Program-made: the position numbers and the translations under genes | The notes under the pieces: generated by a model | Database searches by the model: none | Told to the model about the DNA's origin: nothing | The model's input: only the letters and a program-made list of their open reading frames with translations | Shown here: one piece after another, positions 20,171 through 27,512 of the stretch | Layout: every line of letters starts with the position of its first letter | Position numbering within the stretch: the first letter of the stretch is position 1 | NCBI GenBank assembly: GCA_015056145.1 | Contig: SVGY01000001.1 | Location: forward strand, 434,001-498,000 | Reading direction: 5' to 3' | Origin: Clostridiales bacterium | Lineage (GTDB): Bacteria; Bacillota; Clostridia; Christensenellales; Aristaeellaceae | Length of the DNA: 64,000 nucleotides

Positions 20171-20207
20171 CTCCTCCGCAATCCGTTTTTGCGGGGGAGC
20201 TTTTTTT
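20171..20207 (+). terminator. Intrinsic terminator after the XRE gene
   Basis: CTCCTCCGCA...TGCGGGGGAG then CTTTTTTT. Confidence 0.88.
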
Positions 20208-20235
20208 GACTTTTTTACCGTAGTTATGCTATTCT
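20206..20235 (+). promoter_or_regulatory. Predicted promoter for the leader/MFS transcript
   Basis: TTGACT (20206-20211)-18-TATTCT (20230-20235), TGC extended -10. Confidence 0.5.
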
Positions 20236-20258
20236 AAATTACAAGAGAGGTGAACCCA

Positions 20259-20321
20259 ATGAGCTTAGGCGCATTTATCCGGGCCTCCGCTGCCCAAGAC
20301 ATGGCTCCGCACACAGTCTGA
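20259..20321 (+). CDS. Putative 20-aa leader peptide MSLGAFIRASAAQDMAPHTV
   Basis: ATG...TGA with SD-like GAGAGGTGA 7-8 nt upstream; first arm of an attenuator hairpin lies inside its last codons. Confidence 0.6.
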   Translation: MSLGAFIRASAAQDMAPHTV

Positions 20322-20418
20322 TAAGGACGGTACTTGTGCGGAGCGGTATTCCTTTCGTAGGCAATCACCGTCCTGTCAGGCTTTGTGCTTTCTTACCCAG
20401 CTGAAAAAAGTAAGGAGC
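20304..20418 (+). promoter_or_regulatory. Attenuator-like 5' region: mutually exclusive hairpins and SD-sequestering hairpin
   Basis: GCTCCGCACA (20304-20313)/TGTGCGGAGC (20335-20344); AGGACGGT (20324-20331)/ACCGTCCT (20367-20374), extendable by CTGA/TCAG; CTTAC (20392-20396)/GTAAG (20410-20414) overlapping the SD AAGGAG. Confidence 0.65.
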
Positions 20419-20425
20419 AAAAGCC

Positions 20426-21754
20426 ATGAAAAACAATAAAAAAAGTATATTCTCATCCCTGCGCAGTTTTCTTGCACTGTGGGGCTCTCAGAGCGTATCC
20501 TCCATGGGTACCGCTATGACGGAGTACGCCTTGATCGTTTGGAGCTATGGCCAAAGAGGAAGTGCTTCCAGCGTTACCCTTTTGACCCTCAGTTCCTTTT
20601 TGCCGACCATTCTTTTCCGCTTCCTGGCGGGCGCTATTGCAGACCGCTGGGATAAAAAGCGCATCATGCTTCTGGCTGATTTCGTCGCAGCCTGCGGAAC
20701 CGTTGTCATTTTTGCATTGCACTCAGCATCAATGCTGCAAATCTGGCATCTGTATGTGATCAACTTTCTGCTGAGCCTGATGAATTCTTTTCAGGTACCA
20801 GCCGCCTATGTGGCCACCAGCCTGCTGGTACCCAAGGAGCACTACACCCGAACTGGCGGCCTGCAAAGTATTTCCGGCGCAATCGTCTCCATCCTCTCCC
20901 CTGCGCTGGGCGGGCTCGTCCTTGCCCGGGGCGGATTAGCTGCGGTGCTGGTCATCGATCTTTGCACCTTCGCCGTCGCCCTTCTGACACTGGTGTTTCT
21001 GCCCATTCCCAAGCCGCCGGCAGCCCCCGAAAAGGTCAATGAATCCTTCTGGCAGAATTGCCTCTCGGGGATAAAGTATCTGAGGCAGCACAGGCATCTG
21101 ATGAAACTGACCATGTTTATAGCAGCAGTCAATCTTCTTGCGAAACTTGGGCCGGACGGACTGATGCCTGCGTTTATCCTGAGCCGTACAAACGGCAGCG
21201 AAACAACGCTGGGACTCGTGCAAGCCTTTGTAGCCATCGGCATTATGGCAGGAGGGATGATCCTTGCCCTGTCAAAAGCTGAAACCAGCAGCATCCGGGC
21301 TGTCTTCCTTGCCTGTGTATGCATCTTCCTTACCGGCATGGGGCTTTCCCTCAGCCGCAGCGCTGTTGGATGGTGCCTGTTTGCCTTTTTGCAATATCTG
21401 TGCGCCGCTGTTATGAATATCCACTGGGGTACCATTATGCGCACGGAGGTTCCGCTGGCACTGCAGGGAAGGGTGTTTTCCGCAAGGGATACGCTGCAAA
21501 ACATCACCATTCCCGCTGGATTGTATTTGGGCGGCGTGCTTGCAGATGCCATTTTTGAACCGCTGATGAATGAAACCACCGCCATTGGCAGGGCTCTTCT
21601 GCCGCTCTTGGGCGGAGCAGGCGGTGCAGGCATTGCGTTTCAATTCCTGCTGGTTTCCGGCATTGGCTTTGTTCTCAGCCTTGTCTGTCTGAGTAACCCG
21701 GGCTTCCAGCCCACCCGAGATGCATCGAAAGACGGCGCATCCCCCGAGGAATAA
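20426..21754 (+). CDS. MFS drug-efflux transporter (MFS_3 / macrolide-efflux-like)
   Basis: SLRSFLALWGSQSVSSMGTAMTEYALIVWSY..., FLAGAIADRWDKKRIMLLADF; 12-TM pattern. Confidence 0.82.
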   Translation: MKNNKKSIFSSLRSFLALWGSQSVSSMGTAMTEYALIVWSYGQRGSASSVTLLTLSSFLPTILFRFLAGAIADRWDKKRIMLLADFVAACGTVVIFALHSASMLQIWHLYVINFLLSLMNSFQVPAAYVATSLLVPKEHYTRTGGLQSISGAIVSILSPALGGLVLARGGLAAVLVIDLCTFAVALLTLVFLPIPKPPAAPEKVNESFWQNCLSGIKYLRQHRHLMKLTMFIAAVNLLAKLGPDGLMPAFILSRTNGSETTLGLVQAFVAIGIMAGGMILALSKAETSSIRAVFLACVCIFLTGMGLSLSRSAVGWCLFAFLQYLCAAVMNIHWGTIMRTEVPLALQGRVFSARDTLQNITIPAGLYLGGVLADAIFEPLMNETTAIGRALLPLLGGAGGAGIAFQFLLVSGIGFVLSLVCLSNPGFQPTRDASKDGASPEE

Positions 21755-21796
21755 AGCGTAAGGTCAGACCAAAAACCTATAGGGATCCACAAAACC

Positions 21797-21835
21797 GCAG
21801 CTCCGAACCCGTCAAAGGTTTGGAGCTGCTTTTTG
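21797..21835 (+). terminator. Intrinsic terminator after the MFS gene
   Basis: GCAGCTCCGAACC...GGTTTGGAGCTGC followed by TTTTT. Confidence 0.8.
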
Positions 21836-21853
21836 TACAAAGGCCACCACGGG

Positions 21854-22315
21854 TTATTCTCCTGCGGCTTTCCCCTCCGCCAGTCTTTTTCCCGAAAGCC
21901 CCTCCAGCGCAGCTTTCAGCTTTGCGGGCACGGGCACGCCGCAATATGCCAGATTTTCCACCAGGGAAAGAGCTTCGCTGCCGATATAGAACCACGCAAC
22001 AGCCGATAGAAACATACTGTTGCCCTTATTCACAAACACATCCAGCCCATGGGCAAGGCCCACCACAAGAAAAATAATGCCTTTCTTCGTCAGGCCTTTG
22101 AATCCCGCTTTGCTTCCAAGCTTGCCGTCTCCGGGCTTTGTGTTTTTCCCCATGGCGGCCGCCGTCACGCCGGTGATATAGTCCACCACCATCAAAACCA
22201 ACAACAGAACCACATACCGCTTCCCTTCGCCGCCAAACATCCCCGCCAAAAAACCTCCCGCAGCGGTCAGGCCCTTGAGAAGCAAATCAAATGTATGCGC
22301 AAAAAAATCCCGCAT
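21854..22315 (-). CDS. Phage-holin-4-family (Cph1/toxin secretion) membrane protein
   Basis: RYVVLLLVLMVVDYITGVTAAAMGK...LGSKAGFKGLTKKGIIFLVVGLAHGLD...ALSLVENLAYCGVPVPAKLKAALE is the Holin_4_1 pattern. Confidence 0.85.
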   Translation of the reverse strand: MRDFFAHTFDLLLKGLTAAGGFLAGMFGGEGKRYVVLLLVLMVVDYITGVTAAAMGKNTKPGDGKLGSKAGFKGLTKKGIIFLVVGLAHGLDVFVNKGNSMFLSAVAWFYIGSEALSLVENLAYCGVPVPAKLKAALEGLSGKRLAEGKAAGE

Positions 22316-22387
22316 TTTCCCGCCCTCCTTGGAAAATCCTATGAGGCGCAAAGCAGAAAATGCAGGATTTGTTTATTTGCCGATCTG

Positions 22388-23368
22388 TTACTTTTGATGA
22401 TCGACCACCGGTGCATCACCCCGTTCATTGAGGTAACGGTCGATGATGAAACGGGGACGGCGTTTGGTTTCGTTGTAGATCTTGCCGATGTATTCGCCGA
22501 TAACGCCAAGGGAGAGAAGCTGAATGCCACCGATCATCCAGATGGAAGCCAGCGTACTGGTCCAGCCTGCCACGGTGCTGCCGGTAATCCAGGAAATAAA
22601 GGTATACAGCAGCATACACAGCGACACCACAAAAATCACGATACCAGCGTTGGTAATCAGCCGGAGGGGTTTTACAGAAAAACTGGTGATACCGTCGATG
22701 GCGAAAGCCAGCATCTTTTTGAGGGGATACTTGCTTTCTCCTGCAAAGCGTTCGCTGCGTTCATAGTACACCACGTCGTTCTGGAATCCTTCCAGCGGTG
22801 CAATGCCTCTGAGGAACAGATTTACTTCCTCAAACTGGCTCAGCGCTTCCAAAGCCCGGTTGCTCATAAGGCGATAATCCGCATGGTTGAAAACGATATC
22901 CACACCCATACCGCTCATGAGCCGGTAAAACAGCTGCGCCGTCTCCCGCTTGAAAAAGCTGTCCTTTTCCCGTTTGCTGCGCACACCGTAGACAATTTCG
23001 CAGCCCTCCTGATACTTCTCAATGAATCGGTCCATTGCATCCATATCATCCTGCAAGTCCGCATCCATGGAGATGCTGATATCGCAGCGTCCTTTTGCAG
23101 TCATAAGGCCTGCCAGCAGGGCATTCTGATGCCCACGGTTGCGGCTCAGTTTCAGGCCCTCGTACATGGGGTTTTCCCCGTGAAGCTGGGTAATGATCTC
23201 CCAGGTGCGATCCTTGCTGCCGTCGTTTACCAACAGCACCTTGCTGTCCTCCGTGATATAGCCTTTTTCCATCAGGGCATGCATTTTTTCCGTCAGCCGT
23301 CGGGAGGTTTCCGGCAGTACTTCCTCTTCGTTATAGCAGGGAATAACCACCATCAGTCGGTTGGCCAT
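22388..23368 (-). CDS. Family 2 glycosyltransferase, GtrB/DPM1-like
   Basis: MVVIPCYNEEEVLPE, LLVNDGSKDRT, SMDADLQDD, two C-terminal TM segments. Confidence 0.93.
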   Translation of the reverse strand: MANRLMVVIPCYNEEEVLPETSRRLTEKMHALMEKGYITEDSKVLLVNDGSKDRTWEIITQLHGENPMYEGLKLSRNRGHQNALLAGLMTAKGRCDISISMDADLQDDMDAMDRFIEKYQEGCEIVYGVRSKREKDSFFKRETAQLFYRLMSGMGVDIVFNHADYRLMSNRALEALSQFEEVNLFLRGIAPLEGFQNDVVYYERSERFAGESKYPLKKMLAFAIDGITSFSVKPLRLITNAGIVIFVVSLCMLLYTFISWITGSTVAGWTSTLASIWMIGGIQLLSLGVIGEYIGKIYNETKRRPRFIIDRYLNERGDAPVVDHQK

Positions 23369-23383
23369 TTTGTTGCCTCCTTT

Positions 23384-24898
23384 CTATTCAAGCACAAAGG
23401 GTTCAGAATACTCTGTGAGGGTTCCGTCGTTGAGAGTGGCCTGGGCCCGGATGCGATAGGTTCCGGCTGGGGCCGTGGTTCCATCCTTGAGCTTTCCATC
23501 CCAATAAAGGGTACTTCCGTTCAGGCCCATGGGACGACTGCTGCGCCGGTGGCAAAGCCGGTACACCACACGGTCCTCCTCATCCAGCACCGCAACGCTG
23601 AGGGCACAGGGATAATCGTGGCCGAGATAGATAGCAAGCTCCTGTCCCTGAGACGGCGCAAAGCTTTCTCCGGCCTCTACCGCAAAGCTTCGGCCTTCCA
23701 TGTTGGGCGCAACGCACAGCACCCGGCCGGCATGCACCCGCACCTTTCCCTGATCGATACTCAAAAGCTGAATGAGTACATAGCCGTAATGTTCCTGCGC
23801 CAGTTCATCCAGCCGGAGGGTACGTTGCTTCCAGCCTGCGGACACTGCACCGGCCTGGTTTCCAAAGGCAGGCAAACGCTCTGCTTCGTCATAGATCAAC
23901 TGAGCATTTTCAAACTCCCAGCGACCGTCCCGCTGATATACCAGCTGATATGCCACACGCACGGGTCTTACGGCGATAAACTCTATATTCAGCTGATTGT
24001 TGGCCTGATCCAGCATGGTGCTGGAAAAAGTAACATCCATAACAGGCGAACGCATTCCCCCCATGCTCTGCGTTTCCTGGGTATCGTAGCGGAAAAGCAC
24101 AAAGGAATCGTTCTGGGGGTACATCTGAGGAGTGGAGGCTGCATGGTTCAGCGTGAGATAATCGTATAATTCCCGGAGGGTGATGCTTCCATCCCGGTTC
24201 TGATCAGCAGGAAAGCCGGTTTCCAGACCCATCGCATCGCACAGGGCCTGGGTGAAATAGAAGGTGCCCTGTCCTCCGGATTCCCCTGATGAGCTGTTCC
24301 AGTACCAGCTTTGCTCCATGGCGCCGCTGGAAGTGAGCACCTTGAAATCTGCCCCCTGAAAAGCAATGTTTTCCGGCGGACGCTCCATGCCCTTGCCGAT
24401 GAATGCGCCACTGTTGCAGGCATCCAGCACGATCACCTTGGTGCCCTGGATGCCCTCGAAAGCTGCCTCCAGCTGCTGGGGACTGATAATGTTTTCCACC
24501 ACGCCGTCGCTGAGCAAAAGTCCGGGCTCGATCCCCTTTTCCGGATCAAAAACACCGTGAGTACTGATGTAGAGATAATTCACATCCCCGGGTTCCGATG
24601 CGCCGAAGGTTTCCCGGATCAGGGCCGTAAGCTGCCCGGGGGTAGCCACCGGCGTTTCCGGTATCATCAAAACCTCCAGCGGATACAGGGAGCTTTGGAA
24701 CATCTCCTGCATGGCATTTACGTTATTGGTGGAGCTGGGAAAGACGCTGGGCTGGGTAACAAAATCGTCAATGCCAATAAGCAGCGCCCTTTCCCGGCGG
24801 GGAACAGAGCCGCTCTCCTCATGCGCCATCGCCGGGAAAAACATGCCCGCAAACAGGACAGCAGCAAGAAAAGCCGCCTTGATCCGCACCCGTTTCAA
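23384..24898 (-). CDS. Secreted caspase-family (C14-like) peptidase with EF-hand-like loop and C-terminal FlgD-like Ig domain
   Basis: Signal peptide; RRERALLIGIDDF; YLYISTHGVFD (His); KVIVLDACNSGAFIGKG (Cys); DQNRDGSITLRELYDYL; LYWDGKLKDGTTAPAGTYRIRAQA. Confidence 0.78.
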   Translation of the reverse strand: MKRVRIKAAFLAAVLFAGMFFPAMAHEESGSVPRRERALLIGIDDFVTQPSVFPSSTNNVNAMQEMFQSSLYPLEVLMIPETPVATPGQLTALIRETFGASEPGDVNYLYISTHGVFDPEKGIEPGLLLSDGVVENIISPQQLEAAFEGIQGTKVIVLDACNSGAFIGKGMERPPENIAFQGADFKVLTSSGAMEQSWYWNSSSGESGGQGTFYFTQALCDAMGLETGFPADQNRDGSITLRELYDYLTLNHAASTPQMYPQNDSFVLFRYDTQETQSMGGMRSPVMDVTFSSTMLDQANNQLNIEFIAVRPVRVAYQLVYQRDGRWEFENAQLIYDEAERLPAFGNQAGAVSAGWKQRTLRLDELAQEHYGYVLIQLLSIDQGKVRVHAGRVLCVAPNMEGRSFAVEAGESFAPSQGQELAIYLGHDYPCALSVAVLDEEDRVVYRLCHRRSSRPMGLNGSTLYWDGKLKDGTTAPAGTYRIRAQATLNDGTLTEYSEPFVLE

Positions 24899-25002
24899 GC
24901 ATGCTCACCCCCTGACGGAATTGTTTCCTCCATTGTACCTTATGGCAGCATAAGAGTATAGCCATTTTGGCCTGTTACCAGCAATTAACGCTTTTCTGTT
25001 CG

Positions 25003-25944
25003 TTATTCCTCTGTTACCATCCAGTTGGCAGGATCATCAAACTCCACCTGCATCACTTCCAGTTCAAGTGCCTGCTGGGTTTCACGGTCTGCGATGCCGG
25101 TGGCGGTCTTATCCTGCATCCAGTTCTGCTGGAAATCCATCAGGGCAGCACGGGTGTTGCTGCCGCATACGCCGGTAATGTGCCTTTCGTCCAGGATGCC
25201 GATGCGGTTCAGCTTTTTTTGCAATTGCAACACCTTGTCGCCTTCATTGCCAAAGCGGATGGTAGTATCCACCCGGTCTTCCGGCAGGCCGAAACCCAGA
25301 ATCTGACTGTTGTCCAGCGGATAGCTGTTACGCTGCACGCTGGATGGATTGTTGCCCTCAATCACATGCACAAACACTTCGCCCATAGAATTGCGGGTGC
25401 AGTACTCCACAAGGGCAACATGCTCCGTATCGCCGGCCTCATTGTAGCTGAAGAACATCAGATCGCCGGGATAGGGGATGTATTCGTTTTTTTCCAGTTC
25501 GTGATCCGCATCAATAACCCACTGATGGCCCCAGTCCGGCGCAAGCCCACGGCGGAACACAAAGCGGCCCCTTTTTATAAACCATTCCTTACCGGTGTTC
25601 TGGCCACTGTACTTGGGGTAAACCACATTGAGCAGTTCCGTGCCCTGTTGCTGATCCACCTGATCCACGCACCAGCACACAAACTCCGCACACCAGGCAG
25701 CGTTGGGATCACCGGCCCATTCGCCGTACTTGGAATAGTTGTTGCCGCCTTCTTCGTAGCCGATTTCACCTTCGGCCACTTTAAGCAGCTGTGTCACATA
25801 TTCCGGAACCGGGCCCTGGTCAATAACCACTTCATCCGCAGCCTCTGCAACGCCCGTCACCACAGGCATTTCTTCCTCCTGCGCAAAAGCTGTGCCGCAC
25901 ATCAGCATACATACCGCTGTAAAAACGCTCAGCCACCGTTTCAT
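25003..25944 (-). CDS. Secreted CHAP-like amidase with C-terminal peptidoglycan-binding domain
   Basis: Signal peptide; AAWCAEFVCWCVDQV; GDLMFFSYNEAGDTEHVALVEYC; VLQLQKKLNRIGILDERHITGVCGSNTRAALMDFQ. Confidence 0.82.
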   Translation of the reverse strand: MKRWLSVFTAVCMLMCGTAFAQEEEMPVVTGVAEAADEVVIDQGPVPEYVTQLLKVAEGEIGYEEGGNNYSKYGEWAGDPNAAWCAEFVCWCVDQVDQQQGTELLNVVYPKYSGQNTGKEWFIKRGRFVFRRGLAPDWGHQWVIDADHELEKNEYIPYPGDLMFFSYNEAGDTEHVALVEYCTRNSMGEVFVHVIEGNNPSSVQRNSYPLDNSQILGFGLPEDRVDTTIRFGNEGDKVLQLQKKLNRIGILDERHITGVCGSNTRAALMDFQQNWMQDKTATGIADRETQQALELEVMQVEFDDPANWMVTEE

Positions 25945-25955
25945 GGGATCGTCCC

Positions 25956-27512
25956 CTATCTTCCGAAATTCTGGATTCCTCTGAGAAGCTCAAACTCACG
26001 CAGGGTTCGTACCGTGGTGTACATTTTGCGGGTCAGAACGGATCCCTGCCGGTAGAACAGGCACACAAAGGGCGCATCGTATGCAAACTGCTGCTGGATT
26101 GCCTGGGTGGTGTAAGCAAAATCGCTCTGATCCTCGTTGGTGCGCAAAGTGTCCACAAGGCTGGTCATGTCGGAACTGACGTACTTCATGTAGTTGCCTG
26201 TATTGCCCTTGCGCAGCATAAAACCGTAATCCGGCAGGATATCCATCTGAAAGGCACACACAGCCAGCTCAAAGCCGCCGGTCTTCAACTCTTCGGAAAC
26301 CTCGGCATAATTCATGGTGGTGGGCTTGACCGTGATGCCCACGTCTGCCAGCATATCCACGATCATGTTGGCGGTTTCAAAGCGAACATCGTTTTCCGGG
26401 TCCTCATATACGCACAGCTGCAAATGAAGGTGTTTTACACCGTCACCCACCACTTTATCCAGCGTGCCGTCGCCATCCATGTCCGTCCAGCCATCCTCTT
26501 CCAGAAGCTGTCTGGCTTTGTCGGGGTTGTACACAAAGGTGCTCTCCTGGTCGTAGTACAGCCAGCTTTCCGAAGGCACCGGCGTATCCGCATCCAGCGT
26601 CATACCCATGTACACATTCTGGGAAATAAGGTTGATGTTGATGGCATAGCGGATGGCCTGGCGCACCTTTACACTGTCCAGCGGGAAGGCAGTGTGGTTG
26701 AGCAAAAGCACTTCCAACTGACGGGTGCTGTAGGCGATGGACAGGGAGTTGATACCGCTCTTGTACTGGGCTGCAGCCACAGAACGGGTAAAGGCCGTAT
26801 CCACCTGTCCATACTCGTAGGCGTTGATAAGTTCCTTATTATTGGGGTAGAAGGTAGCGGTGATGTACTGCACCTGAGGCTGCATCTGCCACCAGTTGGG
26901 GTTTGCGCTGAGAAGCATCTGTTCGCCGGGCACAAAGCTGGTTACCACATAGGGCCCGCTGCCGATAGGATTGGGCATATCCACCTGAGAGGCGGGCAGT
27001 ACCGGAAAGGTCAAGCAGTAGAGCACGCCATAATAATCCCGGCCCTCCGCAGCTTTGATGATCACCGTTTTGTCATCGGGAGCGGAGGCAGAAGCGATAA
27101 CGTAGCGATAATTCTGATAAAAGCCCTTGTCCGCAACCTCGTCGTTTTTGGCAACGCTGAGAATGTGATTCAGTGTGGCCACCACATCCCCGGCGGTCAG
27201 GGGCGTGCCATCGGAAAACGTCAGGTTGTCACGCAAAGTAAAGGTCCAGGTATTGCCGCTGCCGGTCTGGCTCCAGCTTTCCGCCAGATAGGGCTGAGGA
27301 ACGCCGCTGTCATCAATGGTTACAAGGCTTTCATAAATGACGCCGTACAGGGACATGATCCCCGCCTCCTGAGGAAACAGCGGGCGGATTTCCGGGGTGC
27401 GGCTTTCCAGGGAAACCATGCCCACGATCAGGGAATCCGTCACGTTTTCTGCAAAGGCGAAAAGAGGCAGCTGCATTAGTACAAGCAGCAGGCAAAGAAG
27501 TCTTTTTTTCAT
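25956..27512 (-). CDS. Peptide/oligopeptide ABC transporter substrate-binding protein (SBP_bac_5), no lipobox
   Basis: YGVIYESLVTIDDSGVPQPYLAESWSQTGSGNTWTFTLRDNLTFSDGTPLTAGDVVATL; signal peptide lacks a Cys. Confidence 0.9.
   Translation of the reverse strand: MKKRLLCLLLVLMQLPLFAFAENVTDSLIVGMVSLESRTPEIRPLFPQEAGIMSLYGVIYESLVTIDDSGVPQPYLAESWSQTGSGNTWTFTLRDNLTFSDGTPLTAGDVVATLNHILSVAKNDEVADKGFYQNYRYVIASASAPDDKTVIIKAAEGRDYYGVLYCLTFPVLPASQVDMPNPIGSGPYVVTSFVPGEQMLLSANPNWWQMQPQVQYITATFYPNNKELINAYEYGQVDTAFTRSVAAAQYKSGINSLSIAYSTRQLEVLLLNHTAFPLDSVKVRQAIRYAININLISQNVYMGMTLDADTPVPSESWLYYDQESTFVYNPDKARQLLEEDGWTDMDGDGTLDKVVGDGVKHLHLQLCVYEDPENDVRFETANMIVDMLADVGITVKPTTMNYAEVSEELKTGGFELAVCAFQMDILPDYGFMLRKGNTGNYMKYVSSDMTSLVDTLRTNEDQSDFAYTTQAIQQQFAYDAPFVCLFYRQGSVLTRKMYTTVRTLREFELLRGIQNFGR

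Noticed and set aside
22049-24169. 706-aa plus-strand ORF
   Set aside because: Spans antisense of holin, glycosyltransferase and caspase-like genes; no domain signal; shadow ORF.
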